This document shows, one piece after another, positions 47,987 to 55,574 of a stretch of 64,000 bases of DNA. Source of the stretch: DATFVJ01 sp963712955 (GTDB lineage Bacteria; Actinomycetota; Actinomycetes; Streptosporangiales; Streptosporangiaceae); assembly GCA_963712955.1 (NCBI GenBank), contig CAVQKF010000013.1, forward strand, positions 310,001-374,000. The letters are read 5' to 3'. The notes beneath the pieces are model-generated. The model had not been told where the DNA came from. It saw nothing but the letters and a program-made list of their open reading frames with translations, and ran no database searches. A program made the position numbers and the translations under genes. Numbering within the stretch: position 1 is the first letter of the stretch; every line of letters begins with the position of its first letter.

Positions 47987-48964
47987 TCACCGCACCGCGC
48001 GACCCGGTGACCGGCGGCGCGTCCGGAGCGGCGCTGGATCAGTGTCAGCGGGAGGGCGCCGGCGATACCGAGCGCCAGCCGGCGCCGCGGGCGCCGTAGC
48101 GGCGAGCGCCTTCTGCTGGAAGGTGACCGGAATGGACAAGATCCCGAGCCGGTTGAGCGGCCACACGACGACAAATGCGCGCCCGATCACCTTTGACTCG
48201 GGGATGGAGCCACCGCCTGGGTCACCGCGATGCTCACGGGAGTCGTAGGACACGGCCCTGTGATCACCCATGACCCACAGCTCGCGAGGCGGAACGGTGA
48301 TGTCGAACCGAAGCAGCGATGGCGCGTTCCCCGGGTAGAGATACGACTTCTCGTTGAGCGACACACCGTTGACCGTGACCCGGCCCTGTGCATCACAACA
48401 CGCTACGTGATCGCCCGGCAACCCGATGACGCGCTTGACGTAGTCCTTCTCACCCGCCGTGACGCCGAAAGCGGAGCCGATCCAGTCCGCAAAACGCCTG
48501 ATCGGGTTGGACGGCTCGGTCTGCGGGACCGTCGGGTCCCACGAATCCAGGCCGTTGAAAACGACGATGTCGCCACGGTGGATGCCGCGCACATCATAAA
48601 CGATCTTGTTCACCAATACCCGGTCGCCGATGTTAAGTGTGTTCTCCATCGACGACGACGGAATGTAGAAGGCTTGTATCGCGAATACCTTGATAATCAC
48701 GGTGAGTGCGAGCGCTATCACGACGAGGATGGGCAGTTCACGCCAGAATGAACGGTGCCGCTTCTGCGCGGGCTCGCCCTTGGCGCCGTCGTCGCCCGGA
48801 CCAGACCCCGCCGCCTCGTCCTCCGTGGCGGCACTCTTCATCTGCGCATCCCTCATCTCGGGGTCCTCCGGATGGCGGTCGCCCACGTTATCATCCGGCC
48901 CTTTGCCCTCTGGCCCATGTGGCTGCGTCATGGCGGGCTGGTGCTGCCCCTGCTCGTCGTCCAT
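47987..48964 (-). CDS. lepB: Signal peptidase I, copy 1, with frameshift-altered C-terminus
   Basis: A type I signal peptidase that cleaves secretory signal peptides. An N-terminal membrane helix (LPILVVIALALTVIIKVFAI) precedes the catalytic Ser in YIPSSSMENTLNIGDRVLV; the general-base Lys is in KDYVKRVIGLPGD, and the GDHRAVSYDSR box is intact. The Gly/Asp-rich N-terminus is cytoplasmic. The C-terminus runs as GARYRRRPPADTDPAPLRT, but an alternative frame here reads LALGIAGALPLTLIQRR, a hydrophobic helix. A frameshift near 48090 has therefore replaced the usual second membrane helix. The catalytic core is unaffected. ATG 48964 is chosen as the start. Confidence 0.92.
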   Translation of the reverse strand: MDDEQGQHQPAMTQPHGPEGKGPDDNVGDRHPEDPEMRDAQMKSAATEDEAAGSGPGDDGAKGEPAQKRHRSFWRELPILVVIALALTVIIKVFAIQAFYIPSSSMENTLNIGDRVLVNKIVYDVRGIHRGDIVVFNGLDSWDPTVPQTEPSNPIRRFADWIGSAFGVTAGEKDYVKRVIGLPGDHVACCDAQGRVTVNGVSLNEKSYLYPGNAPSLLRFDITVPPRELWVMGDHRAVSYDSREHRGDPGGGSIPESKVIGRAFVVVWPLNRLGILSIPVTFQQKALAATAPAAPAGARYRRRPPADTDPAPLRTRRRSPGRAVR

Positions 48965-49185
48965 CGAATTGAGCTTATCGCTGGGCGCGCATCGCAGCGG
49001 CACCAACGCGCTCGCTACAGCTACCGTCCATGCAATGGACCGTTAACCCTGATCACAAATCCGGCTCAAGCTATCCCAAAGAGGATCAGGGACCTGGGGG
49101 ACCGGGGGTCACGTTGCTGGCCCGTGGGACTCAGGTGAGCTAGTACCGCGGGTCCACGGTGCGAATTCTGGGGACAGGCACGCGT

Positions 49186-49300
49186 GCAGCGGATCGGCAA
49201 CGTCTACGGACTCGCCGCAGGATCCGACGGTTCACGATGCGAAACCCGAGGACAGGCGGATCAGCGGCGTCTACGGGCTCGCCGCAGGAGCCAGATCGCC
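49186..49300. repeat. Direct duplication of the lepB copy 2 3' end
   Basis: GCGGATCGGCAACGTCTACG (from about 49188) and GCGGATCAGCGGCGTCTACG (from about 49257) start two copies of a segment continuing GACTCGCCGCAGGA / GGCTCGCCGCAGGA. The second copy covers the stop and last codons of lepB copy 2. The flanking GTGCGAATTCTGGGGACAGG / ATGCGAAACCCGAGGACAGG is also repeated, so the unit is about 69 bases. Confidence 0.75.
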
Positions 49301-50049
49301 GGTACCGTAGCGGCAAACCCACCGGCCAAGGGCGCAGCCGGCGCTGCGGTGCCAGCGGCGTCCAGCGCCGCCTGCTTGAAGGTCCCAGGGATAGGCAGCG
49401 TCCGGAGTTGTGACGGCGGCCAGATGACGACGAAGGCCCTGCCCACCACCTCATCGACAGGGATGGTGCCGTCGCCGGGTCCCTGCATGTGGTACCTGGA
49501 GTCCGCCGAGTCCGCACGGTGATCGCCCATCACCCAGATCCGGCCGGGTGGAACTATGACCTTGAACCGCTGCAGCGACGGGTTGCTGCCCGGGTAGAGA
49601 TAGGCGGTCTCGGTCAGCGGAATCCCATTGACCGTGATCCGGCCACTGGCATCACAGCACATAACGTGGTCGCCGGGCAGGCCGATGACCCGCTTGACGT
49701 AATCCGTGCCGTTGGCCTCGAGGCCAACCCAGCGCAGGACGTCGTGGTAGGCACGGGGGATCAGGCTATCGGAGCCTGCCGATGCGACCGCCGGATCCCA
49801 CGAGCCCTGCCCGCTGAACACCACGATGTCGCCGCGGTTAATCCCGCGGAAATCGTAAACGACCTTGTTGACGAGCACCCGGTCGCCGACCAGGAGGGTG
49901 TCCTCCATCGATCCAGACGGGATGCGGAACGCCTGGACCAAGAACGCCTTGATCAGCAGGGCCAGGATGAGCGCGACCGCTATGAGTAGCGGGAGCTCAC
50001 GCCAGAACGACCGTCGCTTCGTCGCAGGCGCTTCGGCGGGTTCGGCCAT
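49261..50049 (-). CDS. lepB: Signal peptidase I, copy 2
   Basis: 262 residues: an N-terminal membrane helix (LPLLIAVALILALLIKAFLV), catalytic Ser in FRIPSGSMEDTLLVGDRVLV, Lys in GTDYVKRVIGLPGDH, the Asp/His box in WVMGDHRADSADSRYH, and a C-terminal hydrophobic helix ending LLRRARRRR. It is closely related to copy 1 in core sequence (VNKVVYDFRGINRGDIVVFS vs VNKIVYDVRGIHRGDIVVFN), so the two derive from a tandem duplication. Actinomycetes often carry several lepB copies at this locus, between rplS and rnhB. Confidence 0.95.
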   Translation of the reverse strand: MAEPAEAPATKRRSFWRELPLLIAVALILALLIKAFLVQAFRIPSGSMEDTLLVGDRVLVNKVVYDFRGINRGDIVVFSGQGSWDPAVASAGSDSLIPRAYHDVLRWVGLEANGTDYVKRVIGLPGDHVMCCDASGRITVNGIPLTETAYLYPGSNPSLQRFKVIVPPGRIWVMGDHRADSADSRYHMQGPGDGTIPVDEVVGRAFVVIWPPSQLRTLPIPGTFKQAALDAAGTAAPAAPLAGGFAATVPAIWLLRRARRRR

Positions 50050-50069
50050 CGGTGGCGATTGGGATTGTT

Positions 50070-50429
50070 TCAGCGGCCGGTGTGATCGCGCCGTTCCCTG
50101 ATTCGCGCGGCCTTGCCACGCAGCGACCGCAAGTAGTAGAGCTTCGCCCGGCGGACACGGCCGCGGGTCACTACCTCGATCTTGTCGATCGACGGGCTGT
50201 GCACCGGGAAGGTGCGCTCGACACCCACGCCGTAACTGATCTTGCGGACCGTGAACGTCTCACGGCCCCCACCGCCCTGCCGACGGATCACGACGCCCTG
50301 GAAGACCTGGATCCGTGATCGGGTGCCTTCCTTGACACGCACGTGCACCTTCAACGTGTCACCCGGACGGAAGCTGGGGATGTCCGAGCGGAGCTGGGCC
50401 TTCTCAAGCTCCGCGATCGCGGTGTGCAT
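50070..50429 (-). CDS. rplS: 50S ribosomal protein L19
   Basis: A 119-residue L19 at the 50S-30S interface: LRSDIPSFRPGDTLKVHVRV, IQVFQGVVIRRQGGGGRETF, TVRKISYGVGVERTFPVHSP. The length is typical. It lies 113 bases downstream of trmD and 20 bases upstream of lepB copy 2, in the rpsP-rimM-trmD-rplS order conserved in bacteria. Confidence 0.97.
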   Translation of the reverse strand: MHTAIAELEKAQLRSDIPSFRPGDTLKVHVRVKEGTRSRIQVFQGVVIRRQGGGGRETFTVRKISYGVGVERTFPVHSPSIDKIEVVTRGRVRRAKLYYLRSLRGKAARIRERRDHTGR

Positions 50430-50542
50430 GACGGCGTTCCTCTAATTAATCAGGCGTTCGCGGGCGTGCGTACCGCCCCGGGCATGGCTTAGGGTTTCCC
50501 GAATCCCGCCCAGCCTGAGGCTACCCGGCCGGACGGCGGCTT

Positions 50543-51484
50543 TCAGTGTGCCACATCCTCGGAGCGCACAGGCAAGCCAGCCTCGGACAGGACCTCACGG
50601 TCCCGGTCGTCGAGGGCCGAAGGATCGAGCAATCCAACCAGTTCCGGGCGCATCTCGGCGGTCCGCCGCAGCGCGGCATCCCGCCGCCACCGCGCGATGG
50701 CCGCATGGTTCCCCGACAGCAGCACGGCCGGAACTTCGCGCGCGCGCCAGACTCGCGGTTTGGTGTAGACGGGGCCTTCGAGCAGGCCCGCCATCACACC
50801 GCGCGGCGCCATCCCACCACGCGGAGGGGCGCCGCCAGGCGGCGGAGCCGTGCCATCCGGCGGAGGGGTGCCGCCCGGCGGCGGAGCCGCGCCATCCGGC
50901 AGAGCCGCCGCATCGCTTCCATCTGCGTGCGTGGCAGGGACTGAAGCGCCGCAGCCACCGAAGGAGTCGTCCGCGACCGATTCCGCGTTGCCGAGCACAC
51001 CAGGCAACAGGCGGCAGATCGCCTCGACCATGACGAGCACGGCGGCCTCGCCGCCAGCGAGGACATAGTCGCCGATGCTTACCTCGTCGACCGGCATCCG
51101 GGTCCTCGCCTCATCGATGACGCGCGCGTCGATCCCCTCGTAGCGCCCGCAAGCGAACAGGAGACGCGGTTCGCGCGCATATCGGGCGGCGACCCGCTGG
51201 GTGAACAGGGCACCGCTTGGAGCTGGCACGATCAGCCGCGGCAAGGGCCCGGGATCAGCCGGTGCGACCGCATCCAGCGCCTCCCCCCAGGGCTCGGCCT
51301 TCATCACCATCCCCGGGCCGCCCCCATATGGCGTGTCGTCAACGCTGTGGTGCGCGTCGTGTGACCAGTTCCTGAGATCATGCACGTTTACGCGGATGTC
51401 ACCACGGGCTGCCGCCTTGCCGATGAGCGACATGCGCAAGGGCCCGAAGTAACCGGGGAAGATCGTGATGATGTCGATCCGCAT
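50543..51484 (-). CDS. trmD: tRNA (guanine37-N1)-methyltransferase TrmD with a Pro/Gly-rich insert
   Basis: A SPOUT methyltransferase making m1G37 to prevent frameshifting. It begins MRIDIITIFPGYFGPLRMSL. The trefoil-knot motifs are LIVPAPSGALFTQRVAARYA, LLFACGRYEGIDARVIDEAR and EVSIGDYVLAGGEAAVLVMV. The C-terminal part (EGPVYTKPRVWRAREVPAVL, LSGNHAAIARWRRDAALRRT) is intact. Between them lies a low-complexity insert (about residues 188-228, DGAAPPPGGTPPPDGTAPPP-like) absent from ordinary TrmD. This raises the length to 313 from ~250. The insert sits in the flexible linker, so activity is probably kept. Confidence 0.94.
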   Translation of the reverse strand: MRIDIITIFPGYFGPLRMSLIGKAAARGDIRVNVHDLRNWSHDAHHSVDDTPYGGGPGMVMKAEPWGEALDAVAPADPGPLPRLIVPAPSGALFTQRVAARYAREPRLLFACGRYEGIDARVIDEARTRMPVDEVSIGDYVLAGGEAAVLVMVEAICRLLPGVLGNAESVADDSFGGCGASVPATHADGSDAAALPDGAAPPPGGTPPPDGTAPPPGGAPPRGGMAPRGVMAGLLEGPVYTKPRVWRAREVPAVLLSGNHAAIARWRRDAALRRTAEMRPELVGLLDPSALDDRDREVLSEAGLPVRSEDVAH

Positions 51485-51489
51485 GACCG

Positions 51490-52197
51490 TCAGGCCGGTT
51501 CATTCTGGTCGAGAAGCCCCGGCGGAGGGTCGATGATCACGCGGCCCGCCTGCAGGTCAACTTCCGGCACGATGGCGGCGACGAATGGCACAAGTATCTC
51601 CGCCGCTATCCCCGCCGCGCCCGACCCGCCGACCGGGGCGAAGCCCCGTGCCCCACCCGTGACCGGCCGCGAACCAGGTGCGGCGCTGGCGCCAAGGACC
51701 GAACCCGCCGTCACGTCAGCGCCCCGGACCGAACCCGCCGCGCCGGCGCCCGCGGCCGAACCCTGCGCCGGCCCGGCGCTGTCTGTGCGTCCGCCACCGC
51801 CGGGACGGATCACGAGCAGGTCCTGGCCATGATGACGGACGTCGGCGACGGTCCCGACATGAGTGCCAGCAGCGGTGACGACATCGAGCCCGATTAGCTG
51901 ATAGTCGTGGAACTCGTCGGGATCGTCAGGGGCAGGCACATCGGCTGAGTCGATGACCAGCCACGTGCCACGCAACTGCTCCGCCCCGTCGCGGTCGGTC
52001 ACTCCAGAAAAACTGACGATCAGGCCGCCAGCATGAGACCTGGCGTTGATGACCGTCAGCGGGCCGAGTGCTTCGGGCTGTGTGGCGAGCACACAGCCCG
52101 AAGCAAACCTCTGACCTGGATCGTCGGTCCGGACGTCGACCGCGACATCGCCGCGGATTCCGTGCGGGCGGCCGACGCGGCCAACGACGAGGAGCAT
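51490..52197 (-). CDS. rimM: Ribosome maturation factor RimM with a Gly/Ala-rich insert
   Basis: A 16S rRNA processing factor that binds S19 during 30S assembly. The N-terminal domain has VVGRVGRPHGIRGDVAVDVR. The PRC-like barrel has DDPDEFHDYQLIGLDVVTAA. The C-terminal strand EILVPFVAAIVPEVDLQAGR is typical. Between LLVIRPGG and EILVPFV about 65 residues of Gly/Ala/Ser-rich sequence are inserted into a beta-hairpin that in other RimM proteins is direct. It has 235 residues versus ~170. It is flanked by khpA and trmD. Confidence 0.92.
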   Translation of the reverse strand: MLLVVGRVGRPHGIRGDVAVDVRTDDPGQRFASGCVLATQPEALGPLTVINARSHAGGLIVSFSGVTDRDGAEQLRGTWLVIDSADVPAPDDPDEFHDYQLIGLDVVTAAGTHVGTVADVRHHGQDLLVIRPGGGGRTDSAGPAQGSAAGAGAAGSVRGADVTAGSVLGASAAPGSRPVTGGARGFAPVGGSGAAGIAAEILVPFVAAIVPEVDLQAGRVIIDPPPGLLDQNEPA

Positions 52198-52202
52198 ACT
52201 CG

Positions 52203-52445
52203 TCAGCGGACCTCATCCAGATCGAGCAGGTCGACCCGGACATAACGGCCCCCGGCGAGCGAGCCCATAACCGTGCGGAGGGCCCTGGCGGTGCGGCCAC
52301 CACGGCCGATGACCTTACCTAGATCATCCGGATGGACCCGCACCTCCAGAACCTTGCCACGGCGCAGTCCGCGAGTTGCGACCCGGACATCCTCTGGATG
52401 CTCGACGATGCCCCTCACAAGGTGCTCAAGGCTTTCCTCAAGCAC
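52203..52445 (-). CDS. khpA: RNA-binding KH-domain protein KhpA
   Basis: An 80-residue KH-domain protein: VLEESLEHLVRGIVEHPEDV, GKVLEVRVHPDDLGKVIGRG with the RNA-binding loop GKVIGRGGRTARALRTV. KhpA with KhpB binds RNA and influences cell-wall synthesis and mRNA turnover. The frame runs further upstream into the rpsP tail, but GTG 52445 starts just after the rpsP stop and gives the family length. Conserved between rpsP and rimM. Confidence 0.93.
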   Translation of the reverse strand: MLEESLEHLVRGIVEHPEDVRVATRGLRRGKVLEVRVHPDDLGKVIGRGGRTARALRTVMGSLAGGRYVRVDLLDLDEVR

Positions 52446-52446
52446 C

Positions 52447-53253
52447 TCAGGCTCCGCTGCCGGCCTCGTCGGCTGTTGCACCGGCGCCAGCGGTGGCGTC
52501 GGCGTGGGCCGCCTCATCCGAAGCATTCTCGGGCTTGCCGGCCTCGGCGGCGGCCTTCGCCGGCTTGGTGCCGGCCCCCTCGGCGGCGGCCCTTCCCGCC
52601 TCAGCGTCGCCGGCCTCAGCGTTGCCGGCCTCAGCGTTGCCGGCCTCAGCGTTGCCGGCCTCAGCGTTGCCGACCTCAGCGTCGCCGGCCTCAGCCCTAC
52701 CGGCCTTAGCCTTGGCCTCAGCGTTGCCCGCCTCAGCGTTGCCCGCCTCAGCCCTACCGGCCTTGGCCTTAGCCGCCTCAGCCTTCTCGGCGCCCGCATC
52801 AGCGCCGGCCGTCTTGGCCGCCTTCGCAGAGCGCGCTTCAGGCCTGTCCACCTTCGCCTCAGACCTTCTGCCGCGGGTCTTCTGCGTGGTCGCCGCACCC
52901 TCAGACTCGCCGTGCGTCTCCTTCAGCGCCGCGGCGAAGGCCTCCTTCTTATCCGCTCCTGGCGCACCCGTCTTGAGTGTGCCCTCCGCGCCATCTTCGC
53001 CATGGAAGCGCTGCCAATCCCCGGTGATCTTGAGGAGGTTCCTTACCGGGTCGGTTGGCTGTGCTCCGACCGACAGCCAGTACTGTGCACGCTCGGAATT
53101 GATCTCAATGAGTGAGGGCTCCAGCTTGGGGTGATACTTGCCGATTTCCTCGATGGCGCGCCCATCCCGCTTGGAGCGGGCGTCAGCGACGACAACGCGG
53201 TAGTACGGCGCATGGATCTTTCCCATGCGCTTGAGTTTGATCTTTACAGCCAC
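52447..53253 (-). CDS. rpsP: 30S ribosomal protein S16 with a long Ala/Glu-rich tail
   Basis: S16 core at residues 1-~85: MAVKIKLKRMGKIHAPYYRV, VVADARSKRDGRAIEEIGKY and QYWLSVGAQPTDPVRNLLKI. The usual length is 80-160 residues; this one has 268. From about residue 85 the tail is Ala/Glu/Lys-rich, with many NAEAG units from 15-bp repeats and a KTRGRRSEAKVDRPEARSAK basic stretch. The tail is probably disordered and surface-exposed on the 30S. Confidence 0.95.
   Translation of the reverse strand: MAVKIKLKRMGKIHAPYYRVVVADARSKRDGRAIEEIGKYHPKLEPSLIEINSERAQYWLSVGAQPTDPVRNLLKITGDWQRFHGEDGAEGTLKTGAPGADKKEAFAAALKETHGESEGAATTQKTRGRRSEAKVDRPEARSAKAAKTAGADAGAEKAEAAKAKAGRAEAGNAEAGNAEAKAKAGRAEAGDAEVGNAEAGNAEAGNAEAGNAEAGDAEAGRAAAEGAGTKPAKAAAEAGKPENASDEAAHADATAGAGATADEAGSGA
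52596..52770. repeat. 15-bp repeats in the rpsP tail
   Basis: About nine units of CGGCCTCAGCGTTGC and close variants, partly interrupted, in frame with rpsP on the minus strand (NAEAG units). A cluster of five near-exact copies lies at 52610-52690. Confidence 0.85.
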
Positions 53254-53823
53254 GGGTGTGGTCGTCTCCCAGAGATGTCGGTACGAACGGCTCCTGCCCG
53301 GGTGGGGACCGGTGGAACCGCTCAGGCGGTGCCCGGCCTACGGGTCAGAGAGGGCCCCGCAGCCCGGGTGGTCGCGGTCACATTGTGCCAGACACCCGAC
53401 GATGGCGCGTAATCGCCGCCGATCGCCGGGTCGGCGCCATAGCCGCTATCTCCCCGTCAGCTGCTCAACGGCCGCTGACTGTCGGCGCCTCCCGCTCAAC
53501 TTCCCCCCCGAAAACGTCGTTCTAGCGCCCGGAATGCCCGTTTGATACGACGTTTTCGGGGGGAAGTGGTCCCTAACCGTCTGGCAACCACACCTGCCGG
53601 ACGTGTGACCGGGAACCGAGTACCTCCACTGCCAGCGGTCAGGATGTGGCGCACGAGCTCCCATGCCATGCGGTCAAGCATCTGCTTGGCTGGCTGCTTT
53701 CGTGGTATCGCGTGTGTTCTGCCACCTGTATGCGGCTCGCGGGGCCGCAGGTGCGACAGAGCGCGCGCCGTTAGGGACAAATGATGGCACCCGGCGGCCT
53801 GTCTCGTGTCGCGGACCTGCGGC
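53254..53823. other. 570-base gap between rpsP and ffh
   Basis: No gene recognised. It holds the perfect 17-bp inverted repeat at 53504-53563, annotated separately. The rest is ordinary GC-rich DNA with only shadow frames. Confidence 0.6.
53504..53563. repeat. Perfect 17-bp inverted repeat with a 26-base loop
   Basis: CCCCCCGAAAACGTCGT at 53504-53520 pairs exactly with ACGACGTTTTCGGGGGG at 53547-53563. The outer ends are C-rich and the inner part contains AAAACG. It lies between ffh and rpsP, both on the minus strand. It could be a processing/termination hairpin for the ffh transcript or the terminal repeats of a lost small element. Confidence 0.85.
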
Positions 53824-55500
53824 TTACTTGCGCTTCGGGTCCTTGCCCTTGGCAGCGCCACGCAACTTGAACGCCGCAGGAAGATCTTGAAGACCGGGCA
53901 GGTTCGTGTCCGTGGGGCTCGGCTCCCTCTTGCCCAGGCCGGGCAGGCCGGAGGCCAGGTCGCCGAGACCGCCTGGAAGACCGGAACCAGCACCCGCGCC
54001 ACCGCCGCCGATCCCGGGCAGCCCGCGCGGCAATCCTTGGCCGGTTCCACGCACCAGCCCGTCCCCGTCGGGGGAGGTGGCCCGGTCGGGTGCGCCGCCC
54101 GGGCGGCCGCCCTTCGGCTTCTTCTTGCCCTTCTTGCCCCTGGCGGACTTGACCGCCTTGCGCCGCATGCCGGGAATTCCGGCCATCCCGGGCATGCCAC
54201 CGCCAAGCATCTGGCGCATCATCTTCTGCGCCTCGAAGAACCGGAGGACAAGGTCTCCGACCTCGCCAATGCTCACGCCGGATCCGCCCGCGATCCGCGC
54301 CCTTCTGGAGCCGTTAATGATCTTCGGGTTGCGCCGCTCCTCGGGGGTCATCGAGCGGACGATCGCGAGCACACGGTCGAGTTGGCTGTCGTCTATCTGA
54401 TTGAGCATCTCCCTGTTCTGGGCGGCGCCCGGGAGCATGCCGAGCAGGTTGCCGATCGGGCCGAGCTTGCGGACCATCAGCAACTGGTCCACGAAATCCT
54501 CAAGGGTGAAACCCTCGCCAGAGACGAGCTTGCCCGCCATCTCGGCGGCCTGGTCCTGATCGAAAGCGCGCTCCGCCTGCTCGATCAGGGTCAGCATGTC
54601 GCCCATGTCGAGGATCCGCGACGCCATCCGGTCCGGGTGGAACAGGTCGAAGTCTTCGAGTTTCTCGCCGGACGAGGCGAACATGATGGGCCGGCCGGTG
54701 AGTTCCGCGATTGAAAGCGCCGCGCCGCCGCGTGCGTCGCCGTCCAGCTTGGTGAGGACCACGCCGTCGTACCCAACCCCGTCGAGGAACGCATGCGCGG
54801 TGACCACGGCGTCCTGGCCGATCATCGCGTCGACAACGAAGAGGATCTCGTCAGGCTGTACGGCGTCCCTGATCGCGACGGCCTGGCGCATCATCTCCTC
54901 GTCGATCCCGAGCCGGCCCGCAGTGTCGATCAGGACCATGTCGTGCAGGTGAAGCTTTGCTTCCTGGACGGACTGGCGGGCGACCCACACAGGATCGCCT
55001 ACGCCATTGCCTGGCTCAGGCGCGAAGACAGGAATTCGGGCCTGCTCGCCCAGAATCTGCAACTGACCGACCGCGTTGGGCCGCTGCAGGTCCGCCGCGA
55101 CCAGCAACGGCGTGTGGCCCTGTGCGCGCAGCCAGAGCGCTAGCTTGGCGGCGAGCGTGGTCTTACCTGAGCCCTGCAGTCCGGCGAGCATGATGACCGT
55201 CGGCGGTGTCTTGGCGAACTCGAGCCTGCGGGTCTGCCCGCCAAGGATCTCGATGAGCTCCTCATGGACGATCTTGATGACCTGCTGCGCCGGGTTGAGG
55301 GCGGTAGAAACCGCCTCACCGCGCGACCGCTCCTTGACGCGCGCGACGAACTCTCTGACCACAGCAAGTGCCACGTCCGCCTCGAGCAGCGCGATGCGGA
55401 TCTCGCGGCAGGTCGCGTCGATGTCGGCCTCGGACAGGCGCCCCTTGCCTCGCAGCGAGGAGAAGACCTGGGTCAGCCGGTCGGATAGCGTCTCGAACAC
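53824..55500 (-). CDS. ffh: Signal recognition particle protein Ffh
   Basis: The GTPase that binds signal peptides and 4.5S RNA and delivers ribosomes to FtsY. The NG domain has LAGLQGSGKTTLAAKLALWL (G1), DTAGRLGIDEEMM and TKLDGDARGGAALSI (G4 region). The M domain carries SMTPEERRNPKIINGSRRAR, IAGGSGVSIGEV and the Met-rich GGGMPGMAGIPGMRRKA. A Gly/Pro-rich C-terminal extension (about residues 455-535) brings it to 558 residues versus ~450-520. Gene order ffh-rpsP is standard. Confidence 0.97.
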   Translation of the reverse strand: MFETLSDRLTQVFSSLRGKGRLSEADIDATCREIRIALLEADVALAVVREFVARVKERSRGEAVSTALNPAQQVIKIVHEELIEILGGQTRRLEFAKTPPTVIMLAGLQGSGKTTLAAKLALWLRAQGHTPLLVAADLQRPNAVGQLQILGEQARIPVFAPEPGNGVGDPVWVARQSVQEAKLHLHDMVLIDTAGRLGIDEEMMRQAVAIRDAVQPDEILFVVDAMIGQDAVVTAHAFLDGVGYDGVVLTKLDGDARGGAALSIAELTGRPIMFASSGEKLEDFDLFHPDRMASRILDMGDMLTLIEQAERAFDQDQAAEMAGKLVSGEGFTLEDFVDQLLMVRKLGPIGNLLGMLPGAAQNREMLNQIDDSQLDRVLAIVRSMTPEERRNPKIINGSRRARIAGGSGVSIGEVGDLVLRFFEAQKMMRQMLGGGMPGMAGIPGMRRKAVKSARGKKGKKKPKGGRPGGAPDRATSPDGDGLVRGTGQGLPRGLPGIGGGGAGAGSGLPGGLGDLASGLPGLGKREPSPTDTNLPGLQDLPAAFKLRGAAKGKDPKRK

Positions 55501-55574
55501 GTGTCTTTGCCGTCCTCGGGCCGGGTATTGCGGATTGGCTCCCCAGGTTATCCGGTCGAAGCCGCGGAGGCGCC

